Made by a program: the position numbers and the translations under genes. This document shows positions 26,562 to 34,367 of a stretch of 64,000 bases of DNA, one piece after another; the first letter of the stretch is position 1, and every line of letters begins with the position of its first letter. The notes below the pieces were generated by a model. It worked only from the letters and a program-made list of their open reading frames with translations, was not told the origin of the DNA and ran no database searches. The stretch comes from Leptospira kobayashii. Its GTDB lineage: Bacteria > Spirochaetota > Leptospiria > Leptospirales > Leptospiraceae. The stretch spans positions 1,888,001 through 1,952,000 of the forward strand of contig NZ_AP025028.1 in assembly GCF_003114835.2 (NCBI RefSeq), written 5' to 3'.

Positions 26562-26886
26562 AAGATCCAATCAATCGGAAGACGATGTTCTTTTGCAGGA
26601 AAAGCAAAAGATAAAATTGAAAAAACCAAATCGCTATAAGGTGATTCTCATCAATGATGATTTCACCCCCCAGGAATTTGTGATCTGGGTTTTGGCGAAT
26701 GTTTTTCGAAAAACTATGGAAGAATCTCGTCATATCATGTGGACGGCACATACAACCGGAACGGCGGTTTGCGGAGTTTATCCTTTGGATATTGCCCGTA
26801 CCAAAGTGGAAGAAGTACATAAATTGGCTGATGAAGCGGGACATCCGTTACAATGCCAGCTAGCAAAAGAAGAAGAGGAGGGGTGA
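26551..26886 (+). CDS. clpS: ATP-dependent Clp protease adaptor ClpS
   Basis: 111 residues from the ATG at 26551, chosen because GGAG lies six bases upstream; the frame is open far upstream but only inside the previous gene. The N-terminal tail (about 30 residues) is flexible and Lys-rich. The ClpS core has YKVILINDDFTPQEFVIWVL (with the N-degron-pocket Asn-Asp-Asp), the helix with MEESRHIMWTAHTTGTAVCGVYPLDIARTK and the terminal AGHPLQCQLAKE (all canonical). ClpS delivers proteins with bulky N-terminal residues to ClpAP. Its TGA shares one base with the clpA ATG. Confidence 0.95.
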   Translation: MATKRSNQSEDDVLLQEKQKIKLKKPNRYKVILINDDFTPQEFVIWVLANVFRKTMEESRHIMWTAHTTGTAVCGVYPLDIARTKVEEVHKLADEAGHPLQCQLAKEEEEG

Positions 26887-29150
26887 TGAATCTATCTAAA
26901 GACATGGAAAATTCTCTCGAGACCGCAAGAAAGGAAGCGGCGAAATACAATCATGAATTCATTACACTGGAACATCTATTGTACGGACTCACTTTCAATG
27001 AAAAAGCGAAGGAAGTGCTTCTCAGTGTGGGATGCGATATAGAACTGTTACGCAAGGAATTGGAAACTTACTTCGTAGAAGACCTTGCAACGATTTCGGT
27101 TCCTTCTCTCTCAGTGCAACCCCGTTATACGGTGGGAGTTCAATTTGTCATCCAATTCGCAGCGTTTCATGTTCAAAACAACGGTAAAACGGAAGTGGAC
27201 GGAAGCAACGTGCTGGTAGCATTATTTAGGGAAGAGGATTCCCAAGCCTGTTATCTATTGGCAAAACAAAATATCTCCCGTTTGGATGTGGTTCGTTTCG
27301 TGTCCCACGGAACCAAAAAAAGTAAAAACACGGAAGAAGCTTTGCCTTGGGAAGAAGAGGAAGTTTTAGCGGATGAAGAAAACAAATCCGCATTGGACAA
27401 ATTTTGCGTCAATCTGACGGAGAAAGCCAAACAGGGAAAATTGGATCCTTGCATCGGACGCGAAGACGAAATCGACAGAACCATTCATATTCTCGCGCGC
27501 AGACGCAAAAACAATCCTATCTTTGTTGGAGAAGCGGGCGTCGGTAAAACTTCCATTGTAGAAGGACTCGCCCAAAGAATCGTACAGGGAAAAGTTCCCG
27601 ACAGTCTTAAACATTTTATCATCTATTCTTTGGATATGGGGCTTGTAATGGCAGGCACCAAGTTTCGGGGTGAGTTTGAGGAAAGGCTCAAAAACATTCT
27701 GAATGAAGTTGTGGGAGATCCGAATAAGGTTATCTTCGTGGATGAAATCCATACCATTGTAGGTGCAGGCGCCGTGTCCGGAGGAAGTTTGGACGCATCC
27801 AATCTGATGAAGCCTGCACTCGCCAATGGAGAATTGAAATGTATAGGAACGACAACTTATAAAGAATATAAATCCATATTTGAAAAGGATCATGCGCTAT
27901 CTCGTAGGTTTCAAAAAATCGAAGTAGAGGAACCGAGTGTCGAAGATGCTGTGAAAATTCTGAACGGCCTAAAGCCGAAGTATGAAGAATTCCACGGAGT
28001 CAAATACAGCCCGAAATCCATCCAATCCGCTGTGGAATTATCCAATCTTTATATCCGGGACAGACAATTACCGGACAAAGCAATCGACCTTATGGATGAG
28101 GCAGGCGCCTTTGTTAAGTTACGCGATGAAAAAAAGGAAAATGCAAAACGCCAAGTTAACCTTCCCGAAATAGAAGCATTGGTTTCAAAGATTGCAAAAA
28201 TCCCTCCCAAAACCGTGAAGACCGATGACAAAAAGAAATTGGAGTCATTGGCGGCCGATATGCAAACCGTAGTTTTCGGACAAGATCATGCCATAGAACA
28301 AGTTGTAGATTCGATTCATTATTCCCGTTCCGGTCTTGCAGGAGAAGGAAGGCCGATCGGTAGTTTTCTATTTGTGGGACCGACCGGTGTGGGCAAAACG
28401 GAAGTGGCGAAAACCCTTGCGGAAAAAATGGGAGTCGCCTTCCTTCGTTTCGATATGTCGGAGTATATGGAAAAACATTCCGTTTCCAGACTTATCGGTT
28501 CTCCTCCCGGTTATGTGGGATACGATCAAGGTGGCCAACTAACAGACGCAATTGCAAAAACGCCTCATTGTGTGCTTTTGTTGGATGAAATAGAAAAAGC
28601 CCACGAAGATATTTATAATATTCTGCTTCAAGTAATGGATCATGCGACTCTTACCGATAGCACTGGCAAAAAAGCGGACTTTAGGCAAGTGATACTGATC
28701 CTTACCACAAATACAGGTGCCCGGGAAAGTTCCAAACCACTACTTGGATTTGAACAGTCAAGTTATGACGATCGAAGTATGAAAGCGATCGAACAGACCT
28801 TTTCTCCCGAGTTCCGAAATAGGCTAACGTCCGTTATTGAATTTCATCCTTTGACAATTCCGATCGTGGAAAGAATCGTGGATCGGATGTTTTTGGAATT
28901 AAAAGAGAAAGCAAAACGAAAAAATGTGCTGATCGAATTATCCGAAGAGGCTCGTACTTTTCTCGCGGAGACAGGTTATAATAAGGAAATGGGTGCAAGA
29001 CCGATTCAAAGAATCATTGACACTGAGATCGGCAAACCTCTTTCCAAAAAGATCTTATTTGCTTCCGATTCCCATGAAAAATGGAAAGTGGTGATCGTAA
29101 AAGATACAAATGGGAAACCTAAGATTGATCTGGAAAAAGAGTTGAGCTAA
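26886..29150 (+). CDS. clpA: ATP-dependent Clp protease ATP-binding subunit ClpA
   Basis: 754 residues. The N-terminal double Clp-N domain spans about 1-140. AAA module 1 carries Walker [10 protein letters not shown] and [28 protein letters not shown]; module 2 carries GPTGVGKTE, the [20 protein letters not shown] block and the C-terminal ARPIQRIID sensor. Length and clpS coupling mark ClpA rather than ClpB: there is no long middle coiled coil. It unfolds substrates for ClpP. The start at 26886 has AGGAGGGG in front; an upstream start in the same frame is not family-like. Ends at a strong hairpin terminator. Confidence 0.95.
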   Translation: MNLSKDMENSLETARKEAAKYNHEFITLEHLLYGLTFNEKAKEVLLSVGCDIELLRKELETYFVEDLATISVPSLSVQPRYTVGVQFVIQFAAFHVQNNGKTEVDGSNVLVALFREEDSQACYLLAKQNISRLDVVRFVSHGTKKSKNTEEALPWEEEEVLADEENKSALDKFCVNLTEKAKQGKLDPCIGREDEIDRTIHILARRRKNNPIFVGEAGVGKTSIVEGLAQRIVQGKVPDSLKHFIIYSLDMGLVMAGTKFRGEFEERLKNILNEVVGDPNKVIFVDEIHTIVGAGAVSGGSLDASNLMKPALANGELKCIGTTTYKEYKSIFEKDHALSRRFQKIEVEEPSVEDAVKILNGLKPKYEEFHGVKYSPKSIQSAVELSNLYIRDRQLPDKAIDLMDEAGAFVKLRDEKKENAKRQVNLPEIEALVSKIAKIPPKTVKTDDKKKLESLAADMQTVVFGQDHAIEQVVDSIHYSRSGLAGEGRPIGSFLFVGPTGVGKTEVAKTLAEKMGVAFLRFDMSEYMEKHSVSRLIGSPPGYVGYDQGGQLTDAIAKTPHCVLLLDEIEKAHEDIYNILLQVMDHATLTDSTGKKADFRQVILILTTNTGARESSKPLLGFEQSSYDDRSMKAIEQTFSPEFRNRLTSVIEFHPLTIPIVERIVDRMFLELKEKAKRKNVLIELSEEARTFLAETGYNKEMGARPIQRIIDTEIGKPLSKKILFASDSHEKWKVVIVKDTNGKPKIDLEKELS

Positions 29151-29162
29151 AAGCGAAGTAGA

Positions 29163-29198
29163 ATGATTAAAGAACCGTTTTTACGGTTCTTTAATCAT
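29163..29198. terminator. Bidirectional terminator after clpA
   Basis: A perfect 16-base-pair hairpin (ATGATTAAAGAACCGT and its complement) with a TTTT loop, 12 bases after clpA. The right arm contains the TAA stop of the convergent membrane-protein gene, whose last codons lie inside the stem. No long U-tract, but the stem itself is A-rich then T-rich at its ends on both strands. Confidence 0.75.
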
Positions 29199-29721
29199 AA
29201 ATGCTGTCTTCTTTTTGAAAGGTTAAAAATCCGAATAAAAAGGAAAATGCAGAGACGATGGAAAAGATATAGAAGGTGATTTTGAAATTAACTTCCTTCT
29301 CGTTGATAAAATCAAAATAATATCTGGTAGGTTCCAGATATCCCCAAATCAATATGATCGCCAGAACCAATTGTGTTGCAAAAAACCAAACCCTTACCCA
29401 AGAGCTTTTCCAAAAACCGAGAAAGAAAAAATTAAGTAACGAAACCAGTATGAATAAAAAATTCCACTTCGGTCCGATGTTTACCGTCTCGGGGGAATCA
29501 AAAAACCGGATCTCATAACTAAACCAAGGTAAGACGCTAAAAACCAACTGTAAAAAAAGCAGTATGAAAAAGATCTGATCCAGCAAGATCTTTTTTTTCC
29601 AAAAATGAAATAGAAACAAAGATCCCGAGCGTGCAATATGAATCCAACCGAGTAATACAATTCCGATGGAATTGACGGAAAAACGTAAAAACTGGATTAG
29701 GTTGGCAAATAGAATCCGCAT
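29191..29721 (-). CDS. Hypothetical membrane protein
   Basis: Not recognised. 176 residues, rich in Phe/Leu/Ile/Trp, with about four transmembrane helices: FSVNSIGIVLLGWIHIA, ILLDQIFFILLFLQLVFSVLPW, WNFLFILVSLLNFFFLGF with WVRVWFFATQLVLAIILIWGY, and ITFYIFSIVSAFSFLFGFLTF at the end. It starts one base after the RidA-like gene stop, so the two are co-transcribed. The stop lies inside the terminator shared with clpA. Confidence 0.7.
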   Translation of the reverse strand: MRILFANLIQFLRFSVNSIGIVLLGWIHIARSGSLFLFHFWKKKILLDQIFFILLFLQLVFSVLPWFSYEIRFFDSPETVNIGPKWNFLFILVSLLNFFFLGFWKSSWVRVWFFATQLVLAIILIWGYLEPTRYYFDFINEKEVNFKITFYIFSIVSAFSFLFGFLTFQKEDSIYD

Positions 29722-29722
29722 T

Positions 29723-30184
29723 TTAACCTTTTACTTCTACGGTGAGTTCCAACTCTACGCAAGCATCCAAAGGAAGGGAAGATACTCCAATCGCAAAACG
29801 AGCGTGAGGTCCTTTCTCCTTGAATATTTCATTCAGTAGCTCGGATGCTCCGTTTGCTACCAGATGTTGCTCCGTAAAATCGGGAAGGGACGCTACGTAA
29901 ACCCCCAATTTTAAAATCCTCTCCACTTGGTCTAAAGAAGGGATTTGTAAAAGTAGAGTGGAAATCGCGTTCAGACAGGCAATGCGTGCTTGCGCTTTTG
30001 CCGTTTCGAGAGTTACTGTTCCACCTAATTTACCTTTGACGGTCAGGGCACCTGATTCCATCGGCAACTGCCCGGAGGTAAAAATCAGATTTCCCGTCCG
30101 AATGGAAGGGAGGTAAAGCGCTACTGCTTTCGGAGGAGGAGGTAAAACGAGTCCCAGGGACTTTAAATTGGCTTCGATATCCAT
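29723..30184 (-). CDS. RidA/YjgF-family protein
   Basis: 153 residues of the YjgF/YER057c/UK114 family (RidA-like), trimeric cytoplasmic enzymes that hydrolyse reactive enamine/imine intermediates in the RidA branch. Signals are LIFTSGQLPMESGAL, ACLNAISTLL, YVASLPDFTEQHLVANGASELLNEIF, and near the C-terminus HARFAIGVSSLPLDACVELELTV, which retains the Arg of the RidA active-site block. The sequence looks like the longer YjgF_like1 subgroup rather than RidA itself, so the activity is uncertain. Divergent from the hsp20 genes and one base ahead of a membrane protein. Confidence 0.86.
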   Translation of the reverse strand: MDIEANLKSLGLVLPPPPKAVALYLPSIRTGNLIFTSGQLPMESGALTVKGKLGGTVTLETAKAQARIACLNAISTLLLQIPSLDQVERILKLGVYVASLPDFTEQHLVANGASELLNEIFKEKGPHARFAIGVSSLPLDACVELELTVEVKG

Positions 30185-30282
30185 CTCCAGGTAGTTTTTT
30201 GGGATCTGGGTCCATTGGCAAAAAAAAATAAATTTGGCGGAAAAATTCAGAACGGAATTGACTTTTGGCAGACTAATATGTA

Positions 30283-30323
30283 GAGTGCTAATTGAATTGG
30301 CACTAAAAATAAGAGAGTGCTAA
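30283..30323 (+). promoter_or_regulatory. CIRCE-like operator with three half sites
   Basis: TTGGCACTA (30297-30305), nine bases, then GAGTGCTAA (30315-30323): the CIRCE consensus TTAGCACTC-N9-GAGTGCTAA with two mismatches in the left half. A further GAGTGCTAA at 30283-30291 pairs with the same left half, giving a second inverted repeat with a one-base centre (AGTGCTAATT/AATTGGCACT, one mismatch). The last half site adjoins the AGGAG of the first hsp20 gene. HrcA is the expected repressor. A TTGACT at 30258 may be a -35 box, but no good -10 box could be fixed. Confidence 0.72.
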
Positions 30324-30336
30324 AGGAGAAACTCAG

Positions 30337-30780
30337 ATGCTTTTTCGAATTCTAGACAATCCTACCCGTTCCAACCCGTTTTGGAGAGATTTTGACAGAT
30401 TGAATGAAGAGATCACCAAATCCATTTTGGACTCCCAATTTGGAAACACACGTAGTTTTCCTCCCGTGAACGTATATACGAAGGAAGAGGAAGCTCTTGT
30501 GGCATTTCTTGTTCCCGGTCTAACCCCTGACCAAATTGAAATCTCTGTAAAAGATAATCTTCTGACCGTTCAAGGTAAAAAGAAAGAAGAGGTACTCGCA
30601 GAAGGAACCGAAGTTCTCAGACGTGAGATTTTTTCCGGAGAATTTGTGAGAACCGTTGAGCTCCCTTTTAGAGTAAATCAAGAAGCGGTTTCAGCCAAAT
30701 ACACAAACGGGGTCTTGAACATTCACCTTCCTCGCAGAGAAGAAGACAAACCTAAAAAGATATCCATCGTAGCCGAATAA
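30337..30780 (+). CDS. Small heat-shock protein (Hsp20 family), first copy
   Basis: 147 residues with an alpha-crystallin domain at about 45-135. Features: PPVNVYTKEEEALVAFLVPGL, IEISVKDNLLTVQGKK, a strand EFVRTVELPFRVNQEAVSAKYTNGVLNIHLPR (the conserved A-x-xxNGVLxIxLPR motif) and a short tail KPKKISIVAE ending without the IxI motif in clear form. It is a cytoplasmic holdase chaperone. CIRCE-like half sites lie just upstream of its AGGAG, so heat-inducible expression via HrcA is likely. Leads the operon; a second copy follows after ten bases. Confidence 0.94.
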   Translation: MLFRILDNPTRSNPFWRDFDRLNEEITKSILDSQFGNTRSFPPVNVYTKEEEALVAFLVPGLTPDQIEISVKDNLLTVQGKKKEEVLAEGTEVLRREIFSGEFVRTVELPFRVNQEAVSAKYTNGVLNIHLPRREEDKPKKISIVAE

Positions 30781-30790
30781 GGAGGATCAT

Positions 30791-31189
30791 ATGACAGTTG
30801 CTATACAAGATAAACCGGAATCAAAAACCACAGAAGTTAAAACGGAAAACAAAGAGAAGCTTCGCACTTACTCTCCGAACGTAAATGTTTTCGAGAACGC
30901 GGAAGCACTCGTATTTCATTTCGAAATGCCGGGAGTGGATGAATCCACTGTCGAGATTGTTTTGGAAAAGGACAGTCTTGTTGTGGAAGGTAAGTTTAAA
31001 GAAAACCTTTTTGAAAAAGGAAATCCTACTTATCTGGAATTCAAAGAAGGAAATTACTATCGAAAATTTACTCTTGGTAAGTTGGTCGATTCCGAAAAGA
31101 CAAAGGCAAAAATCAAAAACGGATTTTTGGAACTAACTTTGCCTAAGATCGAACCTAAGAAGAAAAAGGTCGAGATAGAACAAGGTTAA
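30791..31189 (+). CDS. Small heat-shock protein (Hsp20 family), second copy
   Basis: 132 residues, alpha-crystallin domain at about 28-125: YSPNVNVFENAEALVFHFEMPGVD, VEIVLEKDSLVVEGKFK, FKEGNYYRKFTLGKLVDSEKTKAKIKNGFLELTLPK and a Lys-rich end. The first 25 residues are Lys/Glu-rich and probably disordered. A very strong AAGGAGG precedes the ATG. It diverges clearly from the first copy, so the pair probably forms hetero-oligomers or has separate clients, as with other tandem small heat-shock genes. The operon ends at a good terminator. Confidence 0.93.
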   Translation: MTVAIQDKPESKTTEVKTENKEKLRTYSPNVNVFENAEALVFHFEMPGVDESTVEIVLEKDSLVVEGKFKENLFEKGNPTYLEFKEGNYYRKFTLGKLVDSEKTKAKIKNGFLELTLPKIEPKKKKVEIEQG

Positions 31190-31220
31190 AAATAAGTCAT
31201 CCCAAACGATGTGTGTGTTT

Positions 31221-31253
31221 GCCCTTAAGGTGAGAGCCTTAGGGGCTTTTTTT
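31221..31253 (+). terminator. Intrinsic terminator of the hsp20 operon
   Basis: A ten-pair stem GCCCTTAAGG/CCTTAGGGGC (one T.G pair) with loop TGAGAG, followed by seven T residues. 32 bases after the second hsp20 stop. The T-run ends where the convergent membrane-protein gene stops. Confidence 0.85.
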
Positions 31254-31255
31254 AT

Positions 31256-31669
31256 TTATTGTTTCTTAGTTACCAATTTTCCCGCAAGATAACTCATCGG
31301 AATATAAGCGCCCGCCAAATCCAAAATAGTAAACCAAAGAGGAGAAGGAAGCATCAGGATGTTTGCGATTCCTCCAGCAAGGAAGAAGGCTCCGATACCC
31401 AATGCAAATTTAATTTTATGATTTGTTGCGATGATAGCTGCCAGAAATGCGCCTGCGAATGTACCGAGAGCATGAGCTAAAAAAGGGAAAATGAAATGTT
31501 TCGGTTGGAATAAATGAATGGAAGCCTTCAGACCTTCCATCGTAGTAACATCCGCTCCGTCAGGCGGTGGAATGATACTTCCGCTCACCGTGATGATTCC
31601 CATATTCACAACACTTCCTAAAATGCAACCTGCCAGGACTGCCAAAATGTTTTTGATCATCGGATTCAT
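31256..31669 (-). CDS. Hypothetical four-helix membrane protein
   Basis: Not recognised beyond being a small integral membrane protein. 137 residues with four hydrophobic helices: IKNILAVLAGCILGSVVNMGIITV, FIFPFLAHALGTFAGAFLAAIIA, IKFALGIGAFFLAGGIANILML and WFTILDLAGAYIPMSYLAGKL. The loop after helix 1 has SIIPPPDGADVTT. AGAGTAAAG precedes the ATG and a TATAAT lies about 15 bases upstream of that, a possible -10 box. It is convergent with the hsp20 terminator. Confidence 0.72.
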   Translation of the reverse strand: MNPMIKNILAVLAGCILGSVVNMGIITVSGSIIPPPDGADVTTMEGLKASIHLFQPKHFIFPFLAHALGTFAGAFLAAIIATNHKIKFALGIGAFFLAGGIANILMLPSPLWFTILDLAGAYIPMSYLAGKLVTKKQ

Positions 31670-31754
31670 ACTTTACTCTCCAAATTATATTTCAGGAACA
31701 AATAATGTATGACCTTTCGGCTTTGTTCAACCTTTATAAATCAAAAAAAGTAGG

Positions 31755-32840
31755 TTATCCTAAAATCAATTTGAGTTCCGCAAGTAGTCTGTCGTTTTCC
31801 TCTTTGGTCCCGATGGAAATTCGAACATAGTCTTTGGGGATTCCTTTGGAAAAATAACGAACCAGAATGTTTTTTTCTTTGAGCTTGAGATAGATTCCTT
31901 CGGGAGAAATTCCCGGCTTCGGTTTGCAGAAAATAAAATTCGTAGCACTGGGAGGAATTTCAAATCCAAGATCTGTGAGTTCTTTGGAAAGCCTTGTTCT
32001 CTCTTCCAAAACTTTGGTCCTGCAGATTTGGAAATATTCTTCATCGTTCCAAGCTGTGACTGCGATCGTTTGATCCAAAATCCCCACATTATAAGAATCT
32101 TTCAGTTTTCGGATCAAATCGATGAGTTTCAATTCCCCCACGATAAAACCCACACGGAGACCTGCGAGAGAGTAGGATTTGGAAAAGGTTCTTGTGACTA
32201 CCAGATTCGGATGATTTGCAATTTCGGGAATCAGGCTCGTTCCCGGTTCCGTAAAATCGATATAAGCCTCATCGGAAAGTACAACTCCTTGGAATCCTTT
32301 CACAAGTTCCAAAAGTTTATTTCTATCTTCCAGTATGCCTGTAGGTGCGTTGGGGTGGGCAAAACAAAGCAGTTTTCCTTGTTCCCGGGAAAGTGTTTCA
32401 AAATCAAAATGTAAATCCGATCTGAGAGGAATCGTTTTGTATTTTGCACCTAACATCACTTCTTCGGTAAGAACCGGATAAAAGGAATAGGTAGGTTCCG
32501 GTGCCACTACGGTATCTCCTGGAGCAAGTAGTGCGTAAAATAAAAGTCTAAGCGCTTCGTCGGAGCCGTTGGTTACTAAAATCTGGTTCGGATCCAGATT
32601 GTATTTTTTTGCGATCGCATTTTGCAATTCGCTTGAATGGTAATTGGGATACTTTCGTAAAACCCCGGACGTTATAATTTCATTCACCGCCAATTGGATC
32701 TTAGGTGAAGGAGGATATGGATTTTCGTTTGTATTGAGTTTGATTACCTTTTCGCCGAGGCCCGGTTGTTCTCCAGGCACATAAGGTTTGAAATCGATGA
32801 CCTCTCTACGGATATAGTCGGATGGGTTTTTTGCTGTCAT
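31755..32840 (-). CDS. hisC: Histidinol-phosphate aminotransferase
   Basis: 361 residues, PLP-dependent class-I/II aminotransferase of the HisC subgroup. IKLNTNENPYPPSP (residues about 33-46) is the HisC N-terminal block, NGSDEALRLL binds the cofactor phosphate, NAPTGIL and LSDEAYIDF follow, and the Schiff-base Lys is K221 in TFSKSYSLAGLRVGF. It converts imidazole acetol phosphate to histidinol phosphate. Six bases downstream of leuA, so the two are co-transcribed. hisD lies at the other end of the window, so his genes are scattered. A role for some HisC homologues in phenylalanine or tyrosine synthesis is possible. Confidence 0.93.
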   Translation of the reverse strand: MTAKNPSDYIRREVIDFKPYVPGEQPGLGEKVIKLNTNENPYPPSPKIQLAVNEIITSGVLRKYPNYHSSELQNAIAKKYNLDPNQILVTNGSDEALRLLFYALLAPGDTVVAPEPTYSFYPVLTEEVMLGAKYKTIPLRSDLHFDFETLSREQGKLLCFAHPNAPTGILEDRNKLLELVKGFQGVVLSDEAYIDFTEPGTSLIPEIANHPNLVVTRTFSKSYSLAGLRVGFIVGELKLIDLIRKLKDSYNVGILDQTIAVTAWNDEEYFQICRTKVLEERTRLSKELTDLGFEIPPSATNFIFCKPKPGISPEGIYLKLKEKNILVRYFSKGIPKDYVRISIGTKEENDRLLAELKLILG

Positions 32841-32846
32841 TGTTTT

Positions 32847-34349
32847 TTAAAGCCGATTGAGTGCGTTGATATAGGCTTTGGCACAAGCTTCGATGATATC
32901 CGTGGAATCCCCTTTTCCAACCACTCGTTTGCCTTCGTATTCGATGGTTACGGATGCTTCCGCCATTGCATCCGTTCCTTCCGTAACAGGAGAGATCACC
33001 AAACGGGAGAGCAGAGGATAGACTCCTGTGATTTTGTCAATGGCTTTGAAGATACTATCTACAGGACCGTCTCCTTCCGAGGTGGATTGTTTTTTGGCTT
33101 TGTCTACAAGCAAAGTCAAACTGGATACGGGTGTTTTTTCGGAACCGGTAGTTTGTTCGAAAGAAACCAGTTCGTATTTCTCATCAACTCCCGTTTTGCG
33201 GGTTTCCGATTGAAAAAGAGCGATGATATCTTCATCAAAGATTTCTTTCTTTTTGTCGGCAACTTCCAAAAACCTTTGGTAGGCGTTGTCCAGATCTTCC
33301 GGTTTCGGATCGAATCCCAGTCTGATGATTCTGTCTTTGAATCCGGCTCGTCCCGAGTGACGACCAAGCACCATTCTATTGGATTTCAAGCCGACGGATT
33401 CAGGCGTCATGATTTCATAAGTTTGTCTGTTTTTGATCACACCGTCCTGGTGGATTCCGGATTCGTGAGCGAACGCATTGGTTCCCACAATGGCTTTGTT
33501 AGGTTGAACGACCATTCCGGTAATCGTCTTAACCAAGTAAGACGCTCTCGTGATCAGAGTTCCGTCTATTTTTGTTTCCACTCCGAATTTGTCTTTTCGG
33601 GTACGAAGTGCCATGACAACTTCTTCCATAGCCGTATTCCCGGCTCTTTCTCCGATCCCATTGACTGTGCATTCGATCTGTCTTCCACCTGCGAGGACCG
33701 TAGCCAGGGAATTGGCCACGGCAAGTCCCAAGTCGTTATGGCAATGCGCTGAGAATATGACTTTGTCCGCTCCTTTGACTTTTGTTTTCAGGAAATGAAA
33801 GAGTTCTCCGTATTCTTGCGGGGTTGTATATCCGACAGTGTCCGGGATATTGATTGTGGTCGCACCTTCTTCGATCACGACTTCCACGAGCTCCCGAAGA
33901 AATTCCCATTCTGACCTAGTTGCGTCTTCCGGAGAAAATTCCACATCTTCCACAAATCCCCGGGCCATTCTGACTGCGTCTTTTGCCATCGCCAAAACTT
34001 CGCTAGGTGACTTGTCCAATTTGTGTTTCATGTGGATGGGAGAGGATGCGATAAATGTATGAATTCTTTTTTTTGCAGCCGGTTTTAATGCGTCTCTTGC
34101 CGCTTCCAAATCCGGTTTTAGAGATCGTGCCAAAGCACAGATAATAGGCCCTTCTATTTCCCGGGCAATTCGTTCTACCGCTTTGAACTGAACCGGAGAA
34201 GAAACAGGAAAACCTGCTTCGATGATATCAACCTTCATTTTTGCCAGATGTTGTGCGATTTCCACTTTTTCATCTTCGCTCATGGCGGCACCGGGGCATT
34301 GTTCTCCGTCTCGGAGAGTGGTATCAAATATGCGAACGTAATCTTCCAT
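32847..34349 (-). CDS. leuA: 2-isopropylmalate synthase
   Basis: 500 residues from the ATG at 34349 (a TTG five codons upstream is the only alternative). The catalytic TIM barrel starts RIFDTTLRDGEQCPGAAMS. It contains FSAHCHNDLGLAVANSLA with metal-binding His residues and ECTVNGIGERAGNTAMEEVVM. Then come the linker and the regulatory LeuA dimer domain (about 385-500). EQCPGA rather than EQTxGV separates it from citramalate synthase. It condenses acetyl-CoA with 2-oxoisovalerate, first step of leucine synthesis; leucine feedback through the C-terminal domain is expected. The downstream gene is hisC (six bases). Confidence 0.93.
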   Translation of the reverse strand: MEDYVRIFDTTLRDGEQCPGAAMSEDEKVEIAQHLAKMKVDIIEAGFPVSSPVQFKAVERIAREIEGPIICALARSLKPDLEAARDALKPAAKKRIHTFIASSPIHMKHKLDKSPSEVLAMAKDAVRMARGFVEDVEFSPEDATRSEWEFLRELVEVVIEEGATTINIPDTVGYTTPQEYGELFHFLKTKVKGADKVIFSAHCHNDLGLAVANSLATVLAGGRQIECTVNGIGERAGNTAMEEVVMALRTRKDKFGVETKIDGTLITRASYLVKTITGMVVQPNKAIVGTNAFAHESGIHQDGVIKNRQTYEIMTPESVGLKSNRMVLGRHSGRAGFKDRIIRLGFDPKPEDLDNAYQRFLEVADKKKEIFDEDIIALFQSETRKTGVDEKYELVSFEQTTGSEKTPVSSLTLLVDKAKKQSTSEGDGPVDSIFKAIDKITGVYPLLSRLVISPVTEGTDAMAEASVTIEYEGKRVVGKGDSTDIIEACAKAYINALNRL

Positions 34350-34367
34350 CTCTTTCCAGAACAATAC

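Noticed and set aside
32766..33752. Plus-strand frame of 328 codons opposite leuA
   Set aside because: Phe/Ser/Arg-rich antisense translation of a well-conserved leuA; no independent support.
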